Notes: generated by a model from the letters alone, not told the origin. A stretch of DNA of 49,350 bases from Thiobacillus sp. 65-29 (GCA_001899775.1 MKWN01000031.1:1-49350), one strand, 5' to 3'; positions 25,245 to 33,220 are shown, numbered from the stretch's first letter. Made by a program: numbers and translations.

Positions 25245-26332
25245 TGCGCGTCGGCCTGCGCTCGATCGCCATGGCCTGCACGCTGCTTCTGGCAAGCTGC
25301 GCCGGCGTGGGAAAGAACCCCTATTACGATCCGGCAAAGCCGCATCATACGGTCGACGGTTTTCGCAACCTCGATCCCGAAGCCCGCGTTGCGGAAGGAT
25401 TCTGGCGCTGGCAGTGGGCACGTCGACAGAAGGGGCTGCCGAAGGCGCCGCATGCCGCACACCGTGACTGGCGGGTGGCGCCCGATGTGGCGCTCATGCA
25501 CGGGCCTGGAGGCAATCCCAGCGTCACCTGGATCGGCCATGCGACCGTGCTGGTGCGTCTCGGCGGGCTCAATGTGCTGACCGATCCACATTTCTCCGGG
25601 CGTGCGTCACCGGTAGGCTTTGCCGGCCCCAAGCGATTTCAAGCGCCCGGCGTGGCCCTGGCGGAACTGCCGGAAATTCATGCGGTGGTGATTTCGCACA
25701 ATCATTATGACCATCTCGATGCCGACAGCGTGCGCCAGCTGAATGAGCGCAGCGGAGGCATGCTGCGCTTCTTCGTCCCGCTGGGATTGAAGGCGTGGTT
25801 CGCCGGGCTTGGCATCGACAACGTCAGCGAGCTCGACTGGTGGGATCACGTCGACTTCAGGGGGGTGCGCTTCACGCTGACGCCGGCGCAGCATTGGAGC
25901 GCACGCGGTCTGTTCGATCGCAATCGCACCCTGTGGGGCGGTTGGGCCATCAGCGCTGCGGACCTGGGCTTTTTCTTCGCCGGCGATACGGGCTATTCGC
26001 GTGATTTCGCGGAGATCGGGCGCCGGCTCGGCCCTTTCGATCTGGCCGCCATCCCCATTGGCGCCTACGCACCGCGCTGGTTCATGCGCGCGCAGCATGT
26101 CGACCCGGCCGAGGCCGTGCGCATCCATCAGGACGTGGGTGCGCGCCAGTCGCTCGCGGTACACTGGGGCAGCTTCGAGATGAGCGACGAAGCGCTGGAC
26201 GAGCCGCCGCGCGCGCTGGCGGCAGCGCGCCAGGAAGCCGGCATCGACGCAGCGGAATTTTTCGTGCTGCGTGTGGGCGAGACCCGAAAACTCGCCCCGG
26301 AGTCCTTCAGCACTGCCGGATTTGGCCGTTAA
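25244..26332 (+). CDS. Metallo-beta-lactamase fold lipoprotein (NAPE-PLD/UlaG-like)
   Basis: About 362 residues with a lipoprotein signal ending in LLLASC, then an MBL-fold domain. The metal-binding motif is HNHYDHLD, with later ligands in TPAQHWS, FFAGDTGYS and LAVHWGSFEM. The layout (GNPSVTWIGHATVLVRLGGL at the domain start, WWDHVDFRG) matches the NAPE-hydrolysing phospholipase D/RomA-like subgroup, suggesting a phosphodiester or lipid substrate in the envelope. ATG 25244 is chosen because it overlaps the upstream stop; a GTG three bases earlier is also possible. Confidence 0.85.
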   Translation: MRVGLRSIAMACTLLLASCAGVGKNPYYDPAKPHHTVDGFRNLDPEARVAEGFWRWQWARRQKGLPKAPHAAHRDWRVAPDVALMHGPGGNPSVTWIGHATVLVRLGGLNVLTDPHFSGRASPVGFAGPKRFQAPGVALAELPEIHAVVISHNHYDHLDADSVRQLNERSGGMLRFFVPLGLKAWFAGLGIDNVSELDWWDHVDFRGVRFTLTPAQHWSARGLFDRNRTLWGGWAISAADLGFFFAGDTGYSRDFAEIGRRLGPFDLAAIPIGAYAPRWFMRAQHVDPAEAVRIHQDVGARQSLAVHWGSFEMSDEALDEPPRALAAARQEAGIDAAEFFVLRVGETRKLAPESFSTAGFGR

Positions 26333-26364
26333 GGTCCTGATGTACGCATGCGCCGGAGGCTCTG

Positions 26365-26718
26365 ATGAACGTCACCCTGCACGACAAGCCACTGGAAATC
26401 CGGCTCACCCGAGCCGCGCAGAAAGCCCTCGCTTCCCGCGCGACGCCGCTGGTGGCCGAAATGGAATTGCTCTTTTCCTGTCTGCTGCGCAAGCGGGTGC
26501 TCTTTGGTGACGACACCGTTGCGTCCACGCCGGTCGATAACCGTTTGGCGGTACGTTTCAAACCCATCATGACGCGTCGCTGCAGCGTCGCCGAGGGCGG
26601 CGCGCATCCCCCCTCAGAAGGTTTTCCGCTGGAAAACCCGCGCCCCTATGTCCCCAACTGGCTGGCGATCGACTATCGCCGCGGCGAGTGGGTGGGCGAA
26701 TTCGGCTACGCCGAGTAG
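26365..26718 (+). CDS. Conserved small protein of unknown function
   Basis: This 117-residue soluble protein has no signal peptide or membrane helix and I do not recognise a named domain. It has an N-terminal helical part (LTRAAQKALASRATPLVAEM), a LLRKRVLFG strand and a C-terminal YVPNWLAIDYRRGEWVGEF. A clear GGAGG ribosome-binding site lies 7 nt before the ATG. It follows the MBL lipoprotein by 32 bp and converges on tatD, so it may close that operon. Codon use looks like its neighbours. Confidence 0.7.
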   Translation: MNVTLHDKPLEIRLTRAAQKALASRATPLVAEMELLFSCLLRKRVLFGDDTVASTPVDNRLAVRFKPIMTRRCSVAEGGAHPPSEGFPLENPRPYVPNWLAIDYRRGEWVGEFGYAE

Positions 26719-26732
26719 CCGCGCCGCACGCG

Positions 26733-27527
26733 TTACTCCAGCCGCAGGAGCTCGCGTGCGTTGCGCGTGGTCGCTGCGGCCACCGTCGCGACGCCGATGC
26801 CGCGCAATTCGGCAAGCGTGGCGGCGATACGCGGCAGTTCCCCGGGTGTGTTGCGCCCGCGCCCGACCCATACCGGCGGAATGTCGGGACTGTCGGTCTC
26901 CAGCACGATCGCCTCCATCGGCAGTTCGACCGCCAGCCGCCGCAGGTTGTTGGCGCGCGGCCAGGTGAAGGCGCCGCCGAAACCCAGTTTGAAGTCCAGC
27001 TTGAGGAAGGCTTCCGCCTGCTGCATGCTGCCGTTGAAGGCATGCGCGATGCCACCGCGTACGCCGATGCGGCGCAGATGCTTGAGCAGGTCGTCAGTGG
27101 CACGCCGGCAGTGCAGCAGTACCGGCAGATCGTATTCGCGTGCGATTTTCAGCTGTGCGATGCAAAAGTATTCCTGCGTCGCATAATCGAGATCGACGAA
27201 GCGGTCCAGACCGATTTCACCGACCGCCACCGGGCGCTGTACTTCGATCCGCGCGCGCAGGTCGGCAAGGTGTTCCGGGCGGTGCACCCCAACATACATG
27301 GGGTGCAGGCCCCACGCCGGCAGGCAGCCGGGATAGCGCGCGCAGGTGTCTTCCACCGCGGCGAAGTTGTCGCGGCTGACTGCCGGGACGATCTGGATGC
27401 CGACGCCGGCGGCGACCGCGCGCGCATGCACCGCATCACGGTCGGCATCGAATTCCGCCGCGTCGAGATGGCAGTGGGTGTCGATGAAAAACGGCACCGT
27501 GGAAGGTGCCGTTTCTACCCGCTTCAT
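26733..27527 (-). CDS. tatD: TatD family metal-dependent hydrolase
   Basis: TatD-type proteins are metal-dependent DNases/hydrolases with a TIM barrel. The 264-residue product carries the metal ligands: FFIDTHCHLD (His18, His20), GEIGLD, PVLLHCRRA, GIAHAFNGS and LETDSPD. ATG 27527 has GAGAGGG 8 nt upstream, supplied by an intergenic repeat. However, it adds about 11 residues to the usual N-terminus and places a terminator-like hairpin inside codons 5-14. GTG 27497, just before PFFIDTHCHLD, is a good alternative start. The very long frame continuing upstream on this strand is a shadow. Confidence 0.9.
   Translation of the reverse strand: MKRVETAPSTVPFFIDTHCHLDAAEFDADRDAVHARAVAAGVGIQIVPAVSRDNFAAVEDTCARYPGCLPAWGLHPMYVGVHRPEHLADLRARIEVQRPVAVGEIGLDRFVDLDYATQEYFCIAQLKIAREYDLPVLLHCRRATDDLLKHLRRIGVRGGIAHAFNGSMQQAEAFLKLDFKLGFGGAFTWPRANNLRRLAVELPMEAIVLETDSPDIPPVWVGRGRNTPGELPRIAATLAELRGIGVATVAAATTRNARELLRLE
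27489..27514 (-). terminator. Terminator-like hairpin in the tatD start region
   Basis: On the minus strand a perfect 10-bp stem (AAACGGCACC, 27514-27505, with GGTGCCGTTT, 27498-27489) and a 6-nt loop run into TTTTTC. It lies downstream of the BI-1 gene and inside the first codons of the longer tatD call. It could end BI-1 transcription or attenuate tatD. Confidence 0.5.
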
Positions 27528-27535
27528 CCAGGTTT

Positions 27536-27574
27536 CCCTCTCCCCAACCCTCTCCCGCCTGCGGGGGATGGGGC
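27536..27574. repeat. CCCTCTCCCC-type intergenic repeat
   Basis: The tatD/BI-1 gap is almost filled by a pyrimidine-rich block, CCCTCTCCCCAACCCTCTCC, followed by a short TCCCGC-CT-GCGGGGGA hairpin. This motif is familiar as a dispersed intergenic repeat in many proteobacteria. Here its complement supplies the ribosome-binding site of tatD. Confidence 0.6.
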
Positions 27575-27595
27575 GAACGTCAGACCCACAGCGAC

Positions 27596-28261
27596 TCAAT
27601 CGCTGTTGGCGAAGCCCAGCAGCTGCAGCAGGCTGGTGAACAGGTTGAAGATCGACACGAACAGCGTGACCGTGGCCATGATGTAGTTGGTCTCGCCGCC
27701 GTGGATGATGTTGCTGGTCTCGTACAGGATGAGGCCGGACATCAGCAGCACGAACATGGCGGACACGGCCAGCGACAGTGCGGGGATCGTGAAGAAGATC
27801 GCACCCAGACCGGCGAGGAAGGCGACCAGGATGCCGACCATGAGGAAGCCGCCCATGAAGCTGAAGTCCTTGCGCGTGGTCATCGCGTAGGACGACAGGC
27901 CGAGAAAGATCGCGGCGGTGCCGCCCATCGCCATCATCACCACCTGCGTGCCGTTGGGCAGCGCGAGATACGCGTTGAGGATGGGGCCGAGCGTGTAGCC
28001 CATGAAGCCGGTCAGGCCGAACACGAACAGCAGTCCGAGCCCGCTGTCGCGGAATTTGGTGGTGAGGAACAGCAGGCCGAAATAGCCGACCAGGGTGATG
28101 ATGATGCCCGGATGCGGCAGATTCAGCGCCATCGAGGCACCGGCGGTGAGCGCGGCGAAGGCCAGCGTCATCGACAGCAGCATGTAGGTGTTGCGGACGA
28201 CCTTGTTGGTCGACGAGACCGCGGCGGTGCCGCGGCCGATGGTGGTAAGTTGCGGGTTCAT
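27596..28261 (-). CDS. Bax inhibitor-1/YccA family inner-membrane protein
   Basis: The 221-residue protein has seven hydrophobic segments after a short polar N-terminus (VSSTNKVVRNTYMLLS) and the BI-1/YccA block SGLILYETSNIIHGGETNYI near the C-terminus. E. coli YccA is a substrate and modulator of the FtsH membrane protease; eukaryotic relatives are calcium-leak proteins. It is monocistronic or followed by tatD on the same strand, and its promoter region faces marC. Confidence 0.92.
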   Translation of the reverse strand: MNPQLTTIGRGTAAVSSTNKVVRNTYMLLSMTLAFAALTAGASMALNLPHPGIIITLVGYFGLLFLTTKFRDSGLGLLFVFGLTGFMGYTLGPILNAYLALPNGTQVVMMAMGGTAAIFLGLSSYAMTTRKDFSFMGGFLMVGILVAFLAGLGAIFFTIPALSLAVSAMFVLLMSGLILYETSNIIHGGETNYIMATVTLFVSIFNLFTSLLQLLGFANSD

Positions 28262-28436
28262 GAATCCTCCTTGTCAGGATTGTTCGACAGACACGAATTG
28301 AGAGTGTGCCACGCGGGCACAGGTTCCCGGGTTGTCGGGCAACGGTGAGCTTACCGTGATCCGTGGCCGATCGCCACCCCGGCCATTCTGCGTGAAGGGT
28401 CAAGCAAGCGTGGCGCAGCGGCGGCAAGCGGCTAAC

Positions 28437-29081
28437 ATGCAACAGATGGATGCCTACGTGCTCGTCAAATCCGCGCTCGCCCTCTTTGCCATCGTCGACC
28501 CGGTCGGCGTGATTCCGATATTCCTGCTCGCAACGCGTGGCTTCAGCACGGCACAGAGCCATGCTGCGGCGCGGGTCGCGGCATTGACGGTGCTTGGCGT
28601 GCTCGCCGTGTTCATCTTCGTGGGCGAACCCATGCTCGCGTTCTTCGGTATCCGCCTGGCGTCGTTCTCGGTCGCCGGTGGCCTGCTGCTGTTGCTGCTG
28701 GCCTTGGCGATGGTGCAGGCGCACGTCAGCCCGCAGCGGCAGACCCAGGACGAGGCCGCCGAGGCCGGCGAGCGCGACGCCGTCGGCGTGGTGCCGCTGG
28801 GCGTGCCGCTGCTTGCGGGGCCGGGGGCGATCACCCATGTCATCGTAGCTGCCAGCGCCGCCAGGGGCCAGGTGCTGCAGCAGAGTCTGCAACTGATCCC
28901 GGTGGTGCTGGTGGCGCTGTCGGTGTGGCTGGCGTTCCGCGCCGCGCCGCTCATCGCGCGACGCCTCGGGCGCACCGGCATCCACGTGGTGACGCGCCTG
29001 ATGGGGCTCATCATCGCGGCGATTTCCATCGAGATGATCGCCAGCGGACTTGGGGAACTGTTTCCGGGTCTGCTCGGATAG
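28437..29081 (+). CDS. marC: MarC family integral membrane protein
   Basis: A 214-residue protein with six membrane helices and the MarC pattern: LFAIVDPVGVIPIFLLAT near the start, VPLGVPLLAGPGAITHVIV in the middle and RLMGLIIAAISIEMIASG at the end. Despite its name the family is not established as a drug resistance factor; its function is unknown. The start is ATG 28437 or 28446; neither has a strong ribosome-binding site. Confidence 0.9.
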   Translation: MQQMDAYVLVKSALALFAIVDPVGVIPIFLLATRGFSTAQSHAAARVAALTVLGVLAVFIFVGEPMLAFFGIRLASFSVAGGLLLLLLALAMVQAHVSPQRQTQDEAAEAGERDAVGVVPLGVPLLAGPGAITHVIVAASAARGQVLQQSLQLIPVVLVALSVWLAFRAAPLIARRLGRTGIHVVTRLMGLIIAAISIEMIASGLGELFPGLLG

Positions 29082-29182
29082 CGTCGCGGGTTTCACGTCG
29101 GACATGCGGCGCTATCATGCGAAGCGCGGCTGCGCTCCCCGCGCCGGCGGGACGAACCGCATCAAACATCGAGGAGAAAAAC

Positions 29183-30097
29183 ATGCATTTCGGTATCGTC
29201 GGACTCGGCCGCATGGGCGGCAACATGGCGCGGCGGCTTGCGCGCAAAGGACTGCGCATCGCCGTGCAGAATCGCAGCCACGACGTCAGCACGGCGCTGG
29301 CGGCCGAGACCGGGCATCTCGCCTGCGCGTCGCTTGCCGACCTCGTCGCCGCGCTCGACGCGCCGCGCATCGTCTGGCTGATGCTGCCGGCGGGTGAGGC
29401 GACGCAGGCGGCACTCGACGCGCTCACCCCGCTGCTCGCGCCGGGCGATCTCGTCGTCGACGGCGCCAACGGCCATTACAAGGACGACGCACCACGCGCC
29501 GCGGCACTGGCGGCGCGCGGCATCGACTTCGCCGACGCCGGCGTGTCGGGTGGCGTGTGGGGGCTGGAAAACGGCTACTGCATCATGTTCGGCGGCAGCG
29601 AGGCGGCGGCCGCGCGCCTCAAGCCCTGGATGGAAGCGCTTGCGCCGACGCCGACCACGGGCTGGCTGCACACCGGTCCGGTCGGTTCCGGCCATTTTGT
29701 GAAGATGGTCCACAACGGCATCGAGTACGGCATGATGCAGGCCTTCGCCGAGGGCTTCGCGCTGATGAAGCACAAGCCCGGCTTCGGTCTCGATCTCGCC
29801 GCCATCGCCGAGCTGTGGCGCCACGGCAGCGTGGTGCGTTCGTGGCTGCTGGACCTGTCGGCGGATTTCCTCGCCCACGATCAGACCCTCGATGCCATCC
29901 AGCCCTTCGTCGCCGACTCCGGCGAGGGGCGCTGGACGGCGCTCGAAGCCGTCGAGCAGGGCATCCCGGCCCCGGTGATGTCGCTGGCGCTGATGATGCG
30001 TTTTGCGAGCCAGGGACGCGGCGACTTCGGCGCGAAAATGCTGGCCAAGATGCGCCAGGGCTTCGGCGGCCACGCGGTGAAGGAAGGTGGAGCATGA
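29183..30097 (+). CDS. gnd: 6-phosphogluconate dehydrogenase, short (decarboxylating) form
   Basis: Converts 6-phosphogluconate to ribulose 5-phosphate and CO2 with NAD(P)+. The 304-residue product is the short, single-C-terminal-repeat form (classical enzymes have about 470 residues). It has the Rossmann motif GLGRMGGNMARRL, the substrate-binding DAGVSGGVWGLENGYCIMFG and catalytic HFVKMVHNGIEYG. GAGGAG lies 6 nt before the ATG. Its stop overlaps the zwf start (ATGA), making gnd-zwf-pgl one coupled operon. Confidence 0.93.
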   Translation: MHFGIVGLGRMGGNMARRLARKGLRIAVQNRSHDVSTALAAETGHLACASLADLVAALDAPRIVWLMLPAGEATQAALDALTPLLAPGDLVVDGANGHYKDDAPRAAALAARGIDFADAGVSGGVWGLENGYCIMFGGSEAAAARLKPWMEALAPTPTTGWLHTGPVGSGHFVKMVHNGIEYGMMQAFAEGFALMKHKPGFGLDLAAIAELWRHGSVVRSWLLDLSADFLAHDQTLDAIQPFVADSGEGRWTALEAVEQGIPAPVMSLALMMRFASQGRGDFGAKMLAKMRQGFGGHAVKEGGA

Positions 30098-31572
30098 GCG
30101 CCAGTCCCGACGAGCTGCCGTGTACCTTCGTCATCTTCGGCGCCACTGGCAACCTCGCCACCAACAAGCTGCTGCCGGCGCTGTATCACCTGGAAGCTGC
30201 GGCACGCCTGTCGGAGTCGCTCAACATCATTGCCTTCTCGCGACGCGAATGGGATACCGCACGCTGGCGCGAGCACGTGCGCACGACGCTTGCCGAACGC
30301 ATCAAGGGCGACACGGACAGTCCGGTGTTCGGACGTTTTCTTGCGCGTTTCATCTATCAGCAGGGTGACCTCAACGACGTCGAATCGTATCGAAGCCTGG
30401 CCGCCCACCTGCCGCCCGAGACCGCGTGCTCGGCGACCGTGTTCTATCTGGCGATCAAACCGTCCGAATTCGCCGCGGTGGTGCAGAACCTCGAAGCGGT
30501 CGGTCTCAACAAGCCGCGTGGCCTCAACCGCATCGTCGTGGAAAAGCCCTTTGGCGAGGACATCGAATCGGCGCGCATGCTGAACCAGTTGCTGCACCAG
30601 CATTTTGACGAGGAGCAGATCTACCGCATCGACCATTTTCTTGGCAAGGAAACCGTGCAGAACCTGCTGGTGTTCCGTTTTGCCAACACCCTCATCGAAC
30701 CGCTGTGGAACCGCAATTTCATCGACCACGTGCAGATCACCGTCGCCGAATCGATCGGCATCGAAAAACGCGGCGAGTATTACGATCACGCCGGCGCGCT
30801 GCGCGACATGCTGCAGAATCACCTGATGCAGCTCCTCACCGTGGTGGCGATGGAGCCGCCGCCGGCGCTCGAAGCCGACGCCCTGCGGGACGAAAAGGTC
30901 AAGGTGCTGCGCTCGATCCGCCCGATCGCCAAACGCGCGGTGCATGCACACGCCATCCGCGCGCAGTACGCGCGCGGCAGCATCGATGGCCAGGCGGTTC
31001 CCGGCTACGCGCAGGAAGAACGGGTGGAGACGAATTCCGTCACCGAGACCTACGTCGCCGCCAAGTTCTACATCGACAACTGGCGCTGGCGCGGGGTGCC
31101 GTTCTATTTGCGCACCGGCAAACGGCTGGCGAAGCAGACCTCGATGATCGCCATCCGCTTCCGCCAGCCGCCGCAGCAACTGTTCCGCGAAACGCCGCTG
31201 GAGATGATCGCGCCGAACTGGATCCTGCTGTCGATCCAGCCGGAAGAATCCATGCACATGGAAATCCACGTCAAACAGCCCGGCCTCGACATGGACACGC
31301 GCGTCATGCAGATGAACGCGAGTTTCGTGACCACCGACGAGGAGACCCTCGACGCCTACGAAACCCTGCTGCTCGACGTCATCGAGGGCGATCGCACGCT
31401 CTTCATCCGTTTCGACGAGGTTGAGTGGGCCTGGCGCGTGGTCGATCCCATCCTCAAGAACTGGGCCGTCGAGCGCGAATACATCCCGACCTATCCCGCC
31501 GGCAGTTGGGGCCCGGCCGATGCCAACCGCCTGTTCGACAGCGACGACCAGGCCTGGCGCAACGAGCTGTGA
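30094..31572 (+). CDS. zwf: Glucose-6-phosphate 1-dehydrogenase
   Basis: First enzyme of the oxidative pentose phosphate path, oxidising glucose 6-phosphate to 6-phosphogluconolactone. The 492-residue protein has the dinucleotide motif FGATGNLATNKLLPAL (15-30), RIVVEKPFG, the catalytic RIDHFLGKETVQNLLVFRF, and a C-terminal region with VPFYLRTGKRL. Length is typical. It overlaps gnd upstream (ATGA) and pgl downstream (GTGA). Confidence 0.96.
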   Translation: MSASPDELPCTFVIFGATGNLATNKLLPALYHLEAAARLSESLNIIAFSRREWDTARWREHVRTTLAERIKGDTDSPVFGRFLARFIYQQGDLNDVESYRSLAAHLPPETACSATVFYLAIKPSEFAAVVQNLEAVGLNKPRGLNRIVVEKPFGEDIESARMLNQLLHQHFDEEQIYRIDHFLGKETVQNLLVFRFANTLIEPLWNRNFIDHVQITVAESIGIEKRGEYYDHAGALRDMLQNHLMQLLTVVAMEPPPALEADALRDEKVKVLRSIRPIAKRAVHAHAIRAQYARGSIDGQAVPGYAQEERVETNSVTETYVAAKFYIDNWRWRGVPFYLRTGKRLAKQTSMIAIRFRQPPQQLFRETPLEMIAPNWILLSIQPEESMHMEIHVKQPGLDMDTRVMQMNASFVTTDEETLDAYETLLLDVIEGDRTLFIRFDEVEWAWRVVDPILKNWAVEREYIPTYPAGSWGPADANRLFDSDDQAWRNEL

Positions 31573-32261
31573 GCCTGCCGCCGACCCGCGTGTTCGCCGA
31601 TGCCGCCGCACTGGTGTCGGCGCTCGCCGACGCCGTGTGTGAGGAGGCCGCATCCGGCATCGGCCTGCGCGGAGCGTTCCACCTCGTGCTCTCCGGCGGC
31701 ACCACGCCGCGCGCGCTGTATGCCGAGCTTGCGCGGCGTGGCGCCGGTGACGCGCGCTGGCACATCTGGTACGGCGACGAGCGCTGCCTCGCCGCCGACC
31801 ACCCCGAGCGCAACAGCGTCATGGCCGAACAGGCCTGGCTCGCCGCTTCGCGCATTCCGCCGGCGAACCGCCGACCCATGCCCGCCGAGCGTGGCGCCAC
31901 ACTTGCCGCGTCGGACTACGCCGGCTGGCTGCAGGCGGTCGGTGATTTCGATCTCGTGCTGCTCGGTATGGGCGAGGACGGCCACACCGCCAGCCTGTTT
32001 CCGGATCACGCGCGGGGTGTCGCCCCCGACAGTCCGGACGTGCTCGCCGTCTTCGACGCACCCAAACCGCCGCCCGAGCGCGTGAGTCTGTCCGCTGCGC
32101 GGCTTTGTCGCAGCCGCAAGCTCTGGTTCGTCGTCACCGGCGCCGGCAAGCGTACGGCGCTGGCGCAGTGGCAGTCCGGGGCACTGCTTCCTGCAAGCGA
32201 GGTAAGCGGGCGGCAGGAGACGATCGTGTGGCTGGATGCCGCGGCGGCGCGTGTGCCGTGA
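31569..32261 (+). CDS. pgl: 6-phosphogluconolactonase
   Basis: Hydrolyses the lactone produced by Zwf to 6-phosphogluconate, which Gnd then uses. The 230-residue protein has the DevB/SOL signatures LVLSGGTTPRALY, WYGDERCLAADHPERNS and LLGMGEDGHTASLFP, and a C-terminus KLWFVVTGAGKRTALAQWQ. The GTG start overlaps the zwf stop. A second, diverged copy of the last ~50 codons lies 1.6 kb downstream (33846-33995), beyond a toxin-antitoxin module. Confidence 0.93.
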   Translation: MSLPPTRVFADAAALVSALADAVCEEAASGIGLRGAFHLVLSGGTTPRALYAELARRGAGDARWHIWYGDERCLAADHPERNSVMAEQAWLAASRIPPANRRPMPAERGATLAASDYAGWLQAVGDFDLVLLGMGEDGHTASLFPDHARGVAPDSPDVLAVFDAPKPPPERVSLSAARLCRSRKLWFVVTGAGKRTALAQWQSGALLPASEVSGRQETIVWLDAAAARVP

Positions 32262-32290
32262 CCATACGAGGTACAGGCGAAACGGGGTAG

Positions 32291-32350
32291 CGGGGCAGCA
32301 ATGCCCCGGTTGCATGAAGGACTTGCGCGCGTCCGGCCGTTGCGCGCAAG
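32291..32350 (+). terminator. Two hairpins downstream of pgl
   Basis: A 7-bp stem closed by a GCAA tetraloop (CGGGGCA/TGCCCCG, 32291-32308) is followed by a 9-bp stem CTTGCGCGC/GCGCGCAAG (32322-32350). Neither has a T tract directly after it, so they may end or protect the gnd-zwf-pgl message rather than form a classical intrinsic terminator. Confidence 0.4.
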
Positions 32351-32460
32351 AGGCCGATCGACGCATGGGTGCGCGCGCAGAGCCCCAGGGCCGGATCTTT
32401 TTTCTTGCACTTCTTGTGGGCGATTGGGGCGCGATGCTTGAGCGTTTCTCTGTTTTCGAA

Positions 32461-32487
32461 CCAAGGAAGGAAAGAGGAAAGGCCTGA
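32461..32487 (+). repeat. 27-bp direct repeat, copy 1
   Basis: Purine-rich sequence beginning CCAAGGAAGGAAAGAGG and ending GGCCTGA; an identical copy lies at 33714-33740. The ~20 bp upstream of each copy (GCGTTT...) are also similar. The two copies bracket the MITE-like element and the toxin-antitoxin genes. Confidence 0.85.
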
Positions 32488-32527
32488 GGCCGTGCTTAGT
32501 GCTCTGCTTCCGAAATAGCGCAACATG

Positions 32528-32628
32528 AAACGGCGCCTTTTTCCGCATGGCGGCGTTGCTCGTCGTTGCCATAGTCCGGGCTATGGTGCCTCCTCGCGCC
32601 TTGCCCTGCAGAAAAATCCATCCGCTTC
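32528..32628. repeat. Imperfect ~100-bp palindrome (REP-like)
   Basis: Centred on CCATAG-TCCGGG-CTATGG (32569-32586), the arms continue with matched landmarks on both sides, including TTTTTC at 32538-32543 against GAAAAA at 32611-32616. It resembles dispersed palindromic repeats, and only one copy is in the window. Confidence 0.55.
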
Positions 32629-32664
32629 ATCCTGCCACCCTATTTCGAAAGCAGACCACTAGCA

Positions 32665-32819
32665 GCCTGTCGGACTTGAGCACGATCTACTACGCCGGCG
32701 GGATAGCGGTCGATATTTGCCCATTTTTCGTTACATAGATCCACTATGCGCCTCAAAAATGGACAATTCTGTCCTCGCCCTCCCACTCGGCTCGCTACGA
32801 TCGCTCAAGTCCGACAGGC
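32665..32819. mobile_element. 155-bp MITE-like element with 17-bp perfect terminal inverted repeats
   Basis: The ends GCCTGTCGGACTTGAGC (32665-32681) and GCTCAAGTCCGACAGGC (32803-32819) are perfect inverted repeats. The interior is also an imperfect full-length palindrome, with CCATTTTT/AAAAATGG and CATAG/CTATG pairs around the centre near 32740. It has no coding capacity and is AT-richer than the genes. No clear target-site duplication is visible. This is the structure expected of a non-autonomous transposable element or large palindromic repeat. Confidence 0.7.
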
Positions 32820-32902
32820 ACCTGGGTGCCCAAAAAACGCAGTGTCCCATTACTGCGATGCAGGCAACCTGCCGACCCTTGAAGTGGGATCAAACACGGC
32901 TG

Positions 32903-32946
32903 TTGACGCCTTCCATCAAGCCATCTAAACTAGTCATATGACTAGT
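32903..32946 (+). promoter_or_regulatory. Promoter and palindromic operator of the toxin-antitoxin operon
   Basis: TTGACG (32903-32908) and TAAACT (32926-32931) are 17 bp apart. A perfect 18-bp palindrome, ACTAGTCATATGACTAGT (32929-32946), overlaps the -10 box and the expected transcription start. This is where an antitoxin or toxin-antitoxin complex would bind to repress its own operon. AAGGA and the antitoxin ATG follow. Confidence 0.82.
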
Positions 32947-32962
32947 CGCATAAGGAAATGTC

Positions 32963-33220
32963 ATGCACGCCTGGTCCGTACAAGACGCCAAAGCGAAGTT
33001 CAGCGAGTTTCTCGATGCCTGCCTTGAAGAAGGCCCGCAGATGGTCACCCGGCGCGGGGCCGAGACCGCCGTGCTGGTGCCTGTGGAGGAATGGCGGCGT
33101 TTGCGGTCTGCGGCGCGTCCCTCGTTGAAACAGTTGTTGCTCTCCGATGCTGCGCGTGTGGAGATGCTCGCGTCTGAGCGCGGCAAAGCAAGACGCCGCG
33201 CTCCGGAGTCCATGTCGTGA
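32963..33220 (+). CDS. Phd/YefM-type antitoxin
   Basis: The 85-residue protein has the Phd/YefM N-terminal DNA-binding fold (MHAWSVQDAKAKFSEFLDAC, then GPQMVTRRGAETAVLVPVEE, residues 1-45) and a basic C-terminal tail expected to block the toxin. AAGGA lies 6 nt before the ATG. Its stop overlaps the toxin's GTG start (GTGA). It is expected to repress the operon through the palindrome at 32929-32946. Confidence 0.88.
   Translation: MHAWSVQDAKAKFSEFLDACLEEGPQMVTRRGAETAVLVPVEEWRRLRSAARPSLKQLLLSDAARVEMLASERGKARRRAPESMS

Larger units (their letters stand above)
32262..32962. other. 701-bp repeat-rich stretch without a supported gene
   Basis: No frame here has a ribosome-binding site with protein-like composition. 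It holds, in order, the pgl hairpins, one copy of a 27-bp direct repeat, an imperfect palindrome of about 100 bp, a 155-bp MITE-like element, and the promoter/operator of the toxin-antitoxin pair. Base composition is visibly less GC-rich than in the flanking genes (for example 32700-32930). Confidence 0.7.

Noticed and set aside
27528-29105. Long upstream extension of the tatD frame (790 codons in all) on the minus strand
   Set aside because: Only the tatD part has conserved motifs. The rest is antisense or out of frame to the BI-1, marC and intergenic sequence.
29881-31653. 590-codon minus-strand frame opposite zwf
   Set aside because: Its translation has no recognisable motif and zwf is unmistakable on the plus strand.
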